NCBI GenBank assembly: GCA_008360955.1
Contig: LUCM01007265.1
Span: 70,397-134,396, forward strand
Direction of reading: 5' to 3'
Length of the DNA stretch: 64,000 nucleotides
DNA from: Fasciolopsis buskii
Lineage: Eukaryota; Platyhelminthes; Trematoda; Plagiorchiida; Fasciolidae
The position numbers and the translations under genes were made by a program. Shown here piece by piece: positions 34,748 through 45,150 of the stretch. The notes beneath the pieces were generated by a model. It saw only the letters and a program-made list of their open reading frames with translations. It was not told where the DNA came from and ran no database searches. Within the stretch, counting starts at the first letter, position 1; each line of letters starts with the position of its first letter.

Positions 34748-36112
34748 CTATAAGTTTGCATGTAATTTGTCGAAAGCTTCTTGGGCGCCAGATGAAGGGG
34801 AAACGTAAGGGCATTCAAGGCTTCGTGGAGCTGCAGTCAAACCAGCGCAGTTTGCTAATTTGTAAGAGACGCTCGCAGAGTGTGTGGTGGTGGCAGATGT
34901 CTGGTGTCTAAGGCTAATATGAAGAAAGCACAAGACCATCTTGTGGTCACTACCGGAAACATTATTTAGCACGGGGACAACACTAGGTAGACGGCAGGTA
35001 ATTACGAGGTCAAGGATATTATTTCCTCTCGTGGGATTTGTGAAATTCTGCGTCCATCCTCCAACGTGGAGTTCAAGAACAAAGTTTAAAGACTGCGAAA
35101 CTGCAGACTTCGTGGACCAGCAGATCCTAGGAGCATTTTATCTCCTGCTATAAGTTTCGCTTCCGCATGCATGGATGCAACGTACTCCAACGCCTTGATG
35201 AGTTGGGTATCTCAAAGTTGTTTGATGATGGAGGTCGGTAAACACATCCCACGTGCGCTAGAGAATCATGCATACGGATAAAGAGCCGCAAAGTGTCGGG
35301 CCAAATCACACTGGGTTTCGGAAGAGGGAAACGAAGGGTTCAGGCTTAACGTAATCCAGGCAAATAAGTTCAAGCCGATTAGTTCTGTGCGTTAGAAAGG
35401 AATTTTAACCACTCAGAAATATTTGGTTAAAGGGTGTGTATCTCGTCAACCACGTTTCAGTTACCAGAGTGATTTCATAGTGGTGATTTTGTACAAAACG
35501 TCTCAAGGTGTTGATTTTACTTAGTAGGGTTGGCGCGTTAAGCAGAATCAGAGACAATTTGGATGTGCAGTCAATACTGATTGATTTAGTAGAGAGGCTA
35601 TCAGTCGAGAGGGGGGCCTGGTGAGCCGAAGTGCAGCAAGGAGAGGGCGGTGGGTTTACAGTTGACGTGCTGTGCTTGGAGTGAACATTCAGAATTTTCA
35701 GAGGTTGGACATTTGTGTAGAGACATGGCGAATATTTGGAGGCCAATTTTGATTCATTATGGGATAGAACGATGCAGAATCCGGGATGGGCAGCCCCAGT
35801 TTGTTGATCGCATATTGCTATATGGATGACTGCTTTCATAGTGCCACTTGTTTTGGCCATCTCCGAGGTAAATGGGCGAAGGATCCAAGTTTCGTTCAAG
35901 AAAGTACTGGTCCCACGGAAGCAGATTCTTATAGGATGGAAGGTCGTATTGTTGGAAACGAATTGGTGTATGCCAGTAAAACCCTTGAAAGGGCCGGGCC
36001 AGTGGGGATCATTTCTCAGGTAAAAGTGGGCTAGTGGATGGTGAACTGTAGTTGTAGGCAAAGAAACAGCCAGGAGGAGGGTAATGAGGTATGCCAGTGG
36101 GTTGGATTTCAC
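34748..36112 (-). pseudogene. LINE copy 3 linker fused to endonuclease (broken)
   Basis: 36112-35405 is one uninterrupted 235-codon frame. The first 180 or so residues are Pro/Ser/Thr-rich linker, then SKLSLILLNAPTLLSKINTLRRF and LVTETWLTRYTP, with the catalytic ETW intact. 34972-34748 carries the later SGSDHKMVLCF block, the SDH motif of the endonuclease. The GDFN-bearing middle is not in an open frame. This shows that the linker is part of ORF2 upstream of the endonuclease in this family. Confidence 0.78.
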
Positions 36113-37362
36113 TGGTTATGGAAGAGAAATTTCGTGGATAGAGTGGATCTATGTCGGCTTGAATCAACGAAGACGGTTTAAGGATCATAAGGGGAGGCGA
36201 TTTTGTGGTCTTTGGAGGTATGAGGGCGTTGCAAAAGGTAGTTTGGGTATGATGGTTAACATATGGATGGTACGGGCCATGGTTAACGGTGAGCAGCCCA
36301 GGGGGGGCAGAAGTTGGATACGGCATTTGAGGAGGGTTTGGGTTTTCATATATCGGGCTGGCAAGAGGCAGTGTACATTCGCTCATTTGAGACCGGCTGG
36401 ACGGCAGATGCGAAGACATTCTCGTTGGGTGTTGTAGTGGTGTATTGATGGATGTGGCCCTTTGTTGAGTAACAAGTAATGTCATTTGCAGATGTCGAGG
36501 AGGAAATGTTAAGCTGGTTTGTAAAAGAAAGTTAGCTCTGGGGTAGTAGACAGGTATGTCGGGTTTGGTTCGGCGTGGTGGATTTGGAGCTAACGGGAGT
36601 TCTACCTCTGGATGTTGAGGCCATCGGAGGTGTCTTTGCACGGAGAGGCTGCTGGGTTGGCTTTTTATAGGGATCGGCTGGTATATTGAGGCGAATAGCG
36701 GGGAATGAAGTAACTTGCTACACCCCCGGTTCAGGGCAGCACCAAGTGGGGTCTTTACTCAGGGATTGAATGGGAGAGGGTGAAATGGTCAGATCCAGAT
36801 ACACCGCAGGTGCTGCAGGGGTCTCAGGCAGAGATGTTTTAGAGCACCTTATGGTACTCAGTATCGGGGGAGTGGGAGAGTTTTGGGACTGTGGGTATAC
36901 GGGCTTCAAAGTATTTATTTTTGATCCTCGAAAAATCTTCCGTTGCAGGGGAGTTTTGTCGGCAAGTATTTTAATCTTAGTAAATGGGGTGTATTTGGCG
37001 GCAATTTGACAGCCGTTTAGCTGTAGCTAATCTGAAAATTGGAAAAGTAGGGGGAAGTCGCAGCGTTGCGACTTTTCCCTAATCTAATGCAATTGCACTT
37101 ATGATGATCTATGTCAAAGGTGTTAAGAATGCGAGATTTCACCATTTCCGGGGGTAGATTACGAGGACCATTAAACACAACAGCGTTTTCGTCTGCCACT
37201 CTGCGTCTTCAAACTTCGGTGGTGATAGAGTCCAAAAAGCGACGTGTGGATATTAAGCTTTGAGGGATGAAAAAGCTTGGAGGTTCCATGATGTTTATCA
37301 CTGGGGGATAAGCGAAAAGTATCTTCCGGTGACTGAGCTTTCTTCTGGACGTTTTTCATCAT
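36009..37362 (-). pseudogene. LINE copy 3 ORF1 remains and Pro-rich linker
   Basis: 37362-37171 and 37199-37017 together give an RRM-like segment: ENAVVFNGPRNLPPEMVKSRILNTF followed by a CNCIRLGK stretch, matching the position of the RRM in copy 2. 36641-36009 is a 210-codon frame rich in Pro, Ser, Thr and His with no fixed domain, corresponding to the linker of copy 2. The region between is out of frame. Confidence 0.65.
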
Positions 37363-40300
37363 CTGTCCAAAGTCGATGATACTAAAGGCGCCCTCTGGGT
37401 GCTCACATCTGGATGTGGCTTATTATCACCGTTTTTTTTACGTAAGCGATGGCCTGTTTCCTAGCCTGAACCACTGTACTATTGGCGACAGAACTAAGGA
37501 CAACTTTATTTAAAGATATTAACCTTTTTGTAGTGTTACAACTCTTAAAGTTAATTTTAGTCGGAGCTGGAAATCTGGCAACCTAAGCACAAAAAAATAA
37601 AGTCGAAAAAAGTAGGCTCAGAGTAAGTCAAAAATTGGTATTCAGAAAAGTTAGGCAAATATTTCTGATAAGAAAAGAGGTTTTATATTTACTAAAATTG
37701 CTAGAACGACGATATAGTAGGCTAAAAACATCGCCTTGTTAACTCGCACGAGACGCGGTGTACCGCAATCAGGACGGTCTTCTCGGAGGAGGCTCCGTAA
37801 CAATTTTTGGCGATTTCTTTTGGGCTCGCATAAGGGCATGAACGACGTCCCAACATTTAGGATTAACTGACTCCACAATAGTCGGTATGCTTTATGGGCG
37901 GCCCTAGTCTGCAACTTGCATTGGTGCAAGCCCACTAAGTCAAGCATTCGAAAAGGAGCACATCATGATCTATCGTACCTAATGAAGTGTGAGAGCTGTG
38001 ATCACATCCGCTGTACGTTCGCGGTTGATGGCTAACATGCCCAACAGCGAGGCCATTTGGCTTCATCAGAAACCGGTTTGGCTGAAAATATATTGTGCGC
38101 ATGACATTTCCGCAAATGGTACTAAGAACGATCTGCCGAAAATTGTTCTTCCGAACTGCCCCTCTATTCCAACCGGGATAATTAAATTTACCCATGGGAA
38201 GCAGGTTCCGGGAGGACTGTTGCCTGAGGAGCTAGTCAAGCTCGAGAGGTTTTTGGGCCTATTCATAGAGCAGCTGAGAAGCAGCTTACCAGGTTTACAT
38301 GATGGGCTGTTTGTCGTACAGTGCTACCGTGACCCACACACGGTCAGAATTCAGTGTATACACAGTCGCCCAAGGAAGGATGTGGATATCGGAAAGCACG
38401 CCTCCACTAGCAGGTCACCTTTGTAGGCCACACCCCATTAAGCAGAATCTTTGTACTTCTAATTCTTCGTCGGGAAGTTTGAAGTTAACCGGGTTCCGTT
38501 ATAGATTTTAGGCGGCGGTTGGGCTATAATAACAGCTGCCTGTGTCCTGACGTTTTTTGTAAAAACCCAGGCATCTTGCACAGAGGCAATTAAGACAGCT
38601 TATACTGGATGTGTACGTGTAGCAATCAGTTGGCTACGGTGGTAACGGGACAAAATTGTCTGAAATAAGCCTGGAAGGGCAAAAAAGGAGAACATAGAAT
38701 GTTGAAGTAGATGGATCGGCCCCAGGTTGAAAGGCTCTTGTAGGCATTTTTATCCCTCTAGAAGGCTGAAAAAGGACCTGTTGGCGAGAAGTGCCTTTCC
38801 TGGAGTTCTCATCCTCTCAACGAATTGCCGAAGGTAGCGTGTTGCTCATTGCTTAAAGTTTGTTTGTACGGACTGTCTGGTGCATTAGGGGTGCCTAAAG
38901 TGTAACGAGTTTGTGCAGTCATTTTTCAGAGAACGTCAGCGAGCTCCGTTGAGTTCTCGGGTCTTCTTATGGACTTATTGGGAAACGAGATATGGTGAAA
39001 ACTCCTTGAAGGCTGAGGTTTACTGGGCTGGTGCACAGCGGCGGCAGGTTTAAGGTCAGGGGGAGACATTCTGATCGAGATATTTTGCAATTACTGGAAG
39101 GAGTTTACAGAATTCAGCCTGGTGTTTGTGACTTCATGTTTCATCGATTAGCTAGGGTGAGTAAAATCTGGGCCGCAAAATTTGGGTTTTCCCACCATAA
39201 TCAATTAGAATGGACCACTGGGGGAGAATTTTGTCACCACTGAATGTTGTTCTTTCAGTTACCCTGGAACGTTCCAACAGATGTGCCGTCGAGCACCTTG
39301 TATAAGGTGGAAACAACTTCCCATCATGCAATTATTCCATTTTGAGACCAATCAGGAGCACAACCTGCTTAAGTGCACCCGGAGCAGTTCCCTTTAATCA
39401 AGAGCTTAATGACTGCAGAGGTCAAACGGCCACTTTAGTCGAAGTCTTTCTGGCTACGTTTCTCTGCTGCCAAAATTGCACGTCAGGCAGAATCACAAAA
39501 TGTTTCGGACCAAGACAACGGTATTCCAGGTTGATCCCTAATTGAGCCTCAGAAAATAATCTGGTTTAGACTTAAGAATAGCGTTTTTGCTTTTCATAAT
39601 TGCGGCTGCGCTTCATGGGATCGAACAAAAACGCTTTCAGTGCAGATTTTGCCAAGAATTCAATGAAGAACTCGTAACTGGGGGCGGCTAGAAAAGGTGG
39701 AAAGCAACAGCCCAATTCGATGGTAAGAAGAAATCCCCTGATAAACCCATCATGATGAATTTAGCCGCCCGTGGGTTCCACCGTCATGGCAAAGGCTTTG
39801 GCTGAAGCTTAATAAGAGTTCACAGTTCTTTGGGCTCTTTGCATTTTGGATCGATGTTCACATTTTGCAGCCGCTTGCAAACGGTTGTCTTAAAAATTAA
39901 TAAAACATAACAACGCTACTAATAATGTTGGAGCACCAAGATACCTTCGTTGTATATAATGCACTATAGATTTTGTGGTTATCACATGTATTCAGACTCT
40001 TCGCTGTCGTTACCGGTTGTCAAAGTTTTAAGATAGTATTCAAATGCTGCATCTCCTTGGGGCTGAATTCTTAAAACCAGCCTTGTTCGACGACCACAGT
40101 GAAAGAATTCCTACGCGTGCACACTCTTGGTAATGGCTCGTAAAACACTTCTAGATGTCCTATCACTTTATGAGTTTGTACAACTGTAAAGAAGCAGCAA
40201 CCACCCTTTTGAGACGTCCATTTCTGGACGGTTTTGACCATGCTTTTTCATTTATGTGTTAGTTACTGCAACAAGCGTAGCTCTATCCCGGTGACGCCAG

Positions 40301-41556
40301 CCAGGAGGCCGGCGCTGATTTGCGATACTCCACCGGGGAAATGTTATAGTTTAGTATTCTTGCAATGTTTCTAATAGAATCCACTCGTTTGCTGTTGGAA
40401 GCCAGCGAGGCTGACGATACTGTGCTTCAAATACCTTAAACTCTTCCGCCTGTACATAAACCTGCTACACATTACCCGGGCGAGAATTTGCTGATGAACT
40501 TAGCATCTACAATGGTTTGAGCCCGAAGATTTCCTCTAAACCATCAACAAGCCGGTAACCACAAGAAGCTCTGTTCCTCCAGATGGGCGGAAATGAATTT
40601 GTTTCGCATTCGCTCCATTAACAACCAGCCCTATTCAGCGTATTCACGTTGTTCCTGGTAATGTTGTGCTTAGCAAAGCGATAAAGGACCGCTTTATTTG
40701 TGAGTCATGGAATATATAAGCTTACCGGTCGGCTGAAATGCACCGGCATGCGGGTAATGCATATAAATTAGCTCACTGTATAGATACTCTGGCCTTGGTC
40801 TTCAGCGTCAGTAACTGATCACCCATGTACCGGTTTTCAAGTCATCGTTTAACAGAGCCGGATTTTGAAAACCAGGATGATGTCTTATATTCGCCCGAAG
40901 CGCAAGTTAGTAGTCACTTACTTAGAAGCCTTTTCAGGTTGCCGCTGCAGAAGGACACGTACATAAGTATAGCGGAATTTTTTCGAAGCTTGCAGTAGTC
41001 CAATTTACACAAAGGGGTAGCCACATTTACTTGCCGGTTTGAAAGCCGAATGTGAGCGACCATATATGATCACAATTAGGAACAATAATAATATTTTATT
41101 TTATTTACAGTGAGAAGACATGCAGTGCGCATGATCCTGACGTGTGACCATAGTGACAAATAAGGAAAAAAATAATCACTCACTTGCAAACGGCAGATGG
41201 CCTTTGTGTCAACTAGTAATGCGAAAATCAGGTCTTGTGTTTGGTAAGAGTATAAATATTATGAATTTCCAGGCGGGGTATTTGAGTCCAAAAGGGAATT
41301 CCCGCCATTATCAATTGGTGTCATTTATGCACATCTAGCAAGCAGCTATATACACGCGGCATACCGAAATGGACTGATAACGCCATCGGAGAGTCCATTA
41401 GCGTGGTAGGTTATCTGGATGACGGGAATAAACGTGCACTGGACTTGATACAATGGATGACCCGTGATAAAACCTGGCATATCGAAGAACAGGAAATTTT
41501 GGAATGGTTTCCCGAGAAATGTCTAGTCTGGTGAACATTGTGGTAAATGCACACTA
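37363..41556. other. Stretch without recognisable genes; one 145-codon frame
   Basis: The longest frame is plus 37989-38426 (145 codons). It has a fairly ordinary amino-acid mix but no domain I recognise; a minus frame overlaps it. The rest is short frames. The first few hundred bases may be LINE copy 3 5' sequence. Confidence 0.35.
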
Positions 41557-42035
41557 GCAGTATAAAACATGAGAAAGTTTGAGGCACAGTCCGTTGGGAA
41601 AGAAAGATGGCGGCACGAAATAGAAATTTTGCAAATCCTACGTCTGATCAATGGGGTTTGTTTTCGGTAATTTTGGCTTCATGTATTTCAGCTAGGTTCA
41701 GTATTGGAGGTGGAGTTAGAAAAAAAGAGGGGGAGGCCGGCTCAAATCACGTACTGTCTGGTGGACACTTGTGAGGAACAGTTTCCAAGAGTAGCAGTCT
41801 GTTGCCAAATTTTGTAGACGAGAATGAAGGTTCATGAAAAATGACGGTCCTCAGCCACTTTCATGAAGAATGTTAAGATGACTTTAGAACGCCCGTGAGT
41901 CCGTTTCGCATGGATTTGGCAAAAGCACCTCAGGAAGAAGCGGGAGAAAGCCAGTATAAAATGGTGCACGCTAACACAGGGATCAGAGGGCTGTTTACCG
42001 TAACAGCGGTAGTGCATGTGGTTGACCGAGTGCTG
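41557..42035 (+). repeat. Unidentified dispersed repeat, copy D
   Basis: Direct-orientation match to 12124-12616 over nearly 480 bp: GAGGCACAG-CCGTT, GTCTGTTGCCAAATT, AAAAATGACGGTC-TCAGCC, CGTGAGTCCGTTT, GAGAAAGCCAGTA-AAA-TGGTGCACG and TTGACCGAGTGCTG. A frame at 41701-41817 reads KKRGRP (an AT-hook-like core) then CLVDTCEEQF before a stop; copy A has the related KKKENR...CPVDSCEELL. The equivalence ends sharply at the right edge, so this may be the true repeat end. Confidence 0.8.
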
Positions 42036-44449
42036 TTTTTATCAAAGTTAAGCGACGAATAGTGAGGTTTGATAAACACGTCAGATGTTATTAGAACGAT
42101 GCCATCCTGAGCTCATAAGCAAGACTCAATGATCGAAAAGCAAGCATTGTCAACCCCGGAAAACGCAGTGCCTCACTTGACATGTAATAATTAGATTTAA
42201 ACGGATACCCAGATGTGACCATGGTGAAATCGCAACTATGTCAAATAAATGTATAAATATGTACAAAACATTGCCATTTTTGTGTCGCTTGCAGTAATAA
42301 TCACCTCGAAAATGCGTGTGCGCGTGTGAATATCTGTCTCTACATTCGAATATCAAAAACATGGTCTACCGTCATGATGACTAGACAAGATGATTCACTT
42401 TTGTTGGACTTACATGGGCCTGGTCACATTGAAACTAACAAATTATTCCAAGGGTCAGATTTATTCCTCGGATAAACCATCATGATCCATCAGAATAGTC
42501 ACCTAGCAAGTGCTTAGAGGTGACATGTATGTTCCGGATTTCTAACTTACTTACCTGTTGCTCATACGATTACGTAACCGGCAAACTATGAAACGAGCAC
42601 GACGTTTGTCGTTACAAAGAATACTTACCATGCGTGTGGATAGGTCGTTTGTTAATCATTTAGTATCACGGATTTCATTTGTTGTTTACCACATTTGAAT
42701 ACCCAGAGAATCTTTTCCCACGTAATCGTTTGCAAAGTATTGAAAGATAGCTTATTTCCCGCTTTATTCTGTGACGCCACGATGAGACATTCCCCCACAA
42801 TTTTTAATTAATACACCTGCAGTTTAATAGCAAGACTCCTTGGACCTTTGCCTATATGTTTATAATTGTGTGCAACTATATGAACTTTGCTTCGGTTCAT
42901 CTACCTGCAGATTAGTTAGGCATTACTTCGCGCCATGGCCTTTACATTGTCTAAAACACTTGCCTTGCAAATCCCAACAATGATCAAATGATTTCTATTT
43001 TGTTAAAATATATATATATTTCACTGCCGTAGCTGGAATAATGGCAGTTCGTCTGACTAAACACTGGATTGCGTACCCCACTGCTCATCAGAATTCTGAC
43101 TAGCTTCACAAGCCCAAGTAAGGACGGCATCTTTTCTAATCAGCTCCGATAACTTCTTTGGAGCATTCCAAAAAGCCGCTGGTAAAAAAATCAAATGGTA
43201 ATGTTAAAGTGGCTGATATTTTTCTCCATGTTAGATGATATTTCATATTTTGTGTCCAAGACTTGATCAACAGGAACCAAACTACGTTTAAAGCTGTGCA
43301 ATATATAGCTTTTTTTGTTTATTGGTGCCTATTTTCGAGACATACTACTTTATTTTCCACAGAAAAGCAACATTTTCAAGGCCGAATTTCTGAAACCGAA
43401 TTTTATTGTTCTCAGATTGTGAAATCGGAGAATGCAGGAAGAAACCAGAAGTGTATAACAATTAAAAATGAAAAGAAATGCAATGCAGTACTGGAACCGT
43501 GATTGAAAGAAACACTCTCATAAATATCTACGCTGCGCCTTTATTTGAAACACGCAGTTCCTCAACATATTCTAGATCAAGTTTCTTATGTTAATTTCTT
43601 CTCACCGTTGATTTTGCAGGTGTCTCACCTGAGCCCAAATTTAACGCGTTGCCCATCTCGTGCCGCTACTGATACCTCGTTGTAACTCATTGCTCCGCAC
43701 AACCAGTTTTGCATATGGGCGAACATAGCCCCATATCGTATTGTAATACTATGCCATGTATTTCTTCACACACTGAATTATTGTTAGCGAACGTTGACTG
43801 ATAATATTATATTTTGATATTATATTTTGATTTTGTATCGACGCATCTGAAAATAGAGTTGTCATGAAACCAGACCAATATTATTGCTCCCTTTTCAGAT
43901 CTCCGATGCCCTGTTCAGCCTCCAACGAGCTGTCAGCCTCCGATGGAATGAGTTACCGTGGCAGAGTTTACTTTACCATACACACATAGCCCGCATACCA
44001 GTGGTAGTGTCAGAATGGTTCGTGCATGATAAACGATGTCATGTTGGCGCACCATAAAGTTCCACGCCCAGTTTCAAACAAAACCACAATCTCCACCCTT
44101 CCAGTCGACCACCGTTTCTAAGAACTAGACTTGCTATTCGTGTCCGCTTGCGTTCCCTGGAACTCGCTGATATACTCGCAGAATGTTGGCTATATATACC
44201 TCACAGCTTCACGTGGAACCTGATGCGCAGTAAAACTTTGGCGCAGAAGAGCTCATGATGCTTGAGTGGTGATGCATTTCTCTTTTTCTGGCTTGCCGCC
44301 TTCAGCGATATTCAGCCTCCATCTGGTGAATAGCGGCTTCTGACTCTTTTAACGTCCTACTGTTTAACCCACACCAAGGATTTATGTGAAATAGGAATGA
44401 CTCTGGAGCTCCACAACACTAAAGAATACCGTGATGACAAGTTTCCGAA
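42036..44449. other. Stretch without recognisable genes
   Basis: Contains a short TA run near 43.01 kb and a small direct repeat of ATATTATATTTTG at about 43804-43830. No coding sequence is recognised. Confidence 0.45.
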
Positions 44450-45150
44450 ATGTTTTTCGATCCTCTGCGTTTTAACACAGCGGTGACAAATATTTCCAAA
44501 CTCATTTTAAATAGTGCTGTTTTAAACATCTTTAATTCTTCACCGCTAACTACCTCTAATGGCAGTCTGTTCCAACCCTCAAATGCCCATCACAAAACCC
44601 TGCACGCATATTTGGACTCGAGACAGGACTACCAAGGCTCTGCACTGTTTCTTGGTGTTCTGTTGTCGATAGGTTAATTGCATTAGTCGTCATTCCACGT
44701 CAAGCCCTGCGTGACCTCAAACATTTTGACCGTATCACCCTTGAACGTGCTCTCGTTCATTGAGTATTGGTTTAGTTCTCACAGCGCTGCTGCGTATGAC
44801 GTGGCTTTCTAACCCTTAATTATTCTGGCGAACAACGGTTGGAAGCTCGGGAGGCAGGCCTCATCCCTTTTACGAGTTGGTGTCCATGGCGTTATACATT
44901 ACTCGGGTACAGCTTGATTATAACCTTCCTAAGAGGCGAGCACCTACAGTTTCCCACGGGATACCGCAAAATGTGGCCGGAATAGCGCCCGCTTTGCTTT
45001 GCTGTACGCATATCTGGACTCCTCGGCACACTTGTAGTCCGCAATCATGACTATCCCGAATCTTTGCTTTTGAAACGCTGAATCTTATGCATCAGCAGCC
45101 AGTGATTCACCAAATCAAATGCCGTGTTGAAATTCAGGTGGCGTAAAACA
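44450..45150 (-). mobile_element. LINE fragment, internally deleted
   Basis: On the minus strand, 45143-45075 reads LNFNTAFDLVNHWLLMHKIQRF, reverse transcriptase motif A (consensus LDF-KAFD-VNH--LL-KL). 44748-44702 reads GDTVKMFEVTQGL, like the RGDLI--FKI--GL block. 44580-44482 reads WNRLPLEVVSGEELKMFKTALF, the classic LINE C-terminus. The catalytic motif C and most of the thumb are missing, since only about 400 bp separate parts that are normally about 1 kb apart. A different LINE family from copies 1-3. Confidence 0.65.

Larger units (their letters stand above)
32519..37362 (-). mobile_element. Decayed CR1/jockey-type LINE, copy 3, with ORF1
   Basis: Same order of parts as copy 2 on the same strand: RRM-like ORF1 remains, Pro/Ser/His-rich linker, endonuclease with ETW and SDH motifs, reverse transcriptase with intact FADD, and C-terminal region. 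The protein sequence is noticeably different from copies 1 and 2, so it probably belongs to a sister family. Stops and frameshifts break it throughout. Confidence 0.86.

Noticed and set aside
36084..36437. 117-codon plus-strand frame rich in Gly and Arg
   Set aside because: It is the antisense of the Pro/Ser-rich linker of LINE copy 3.
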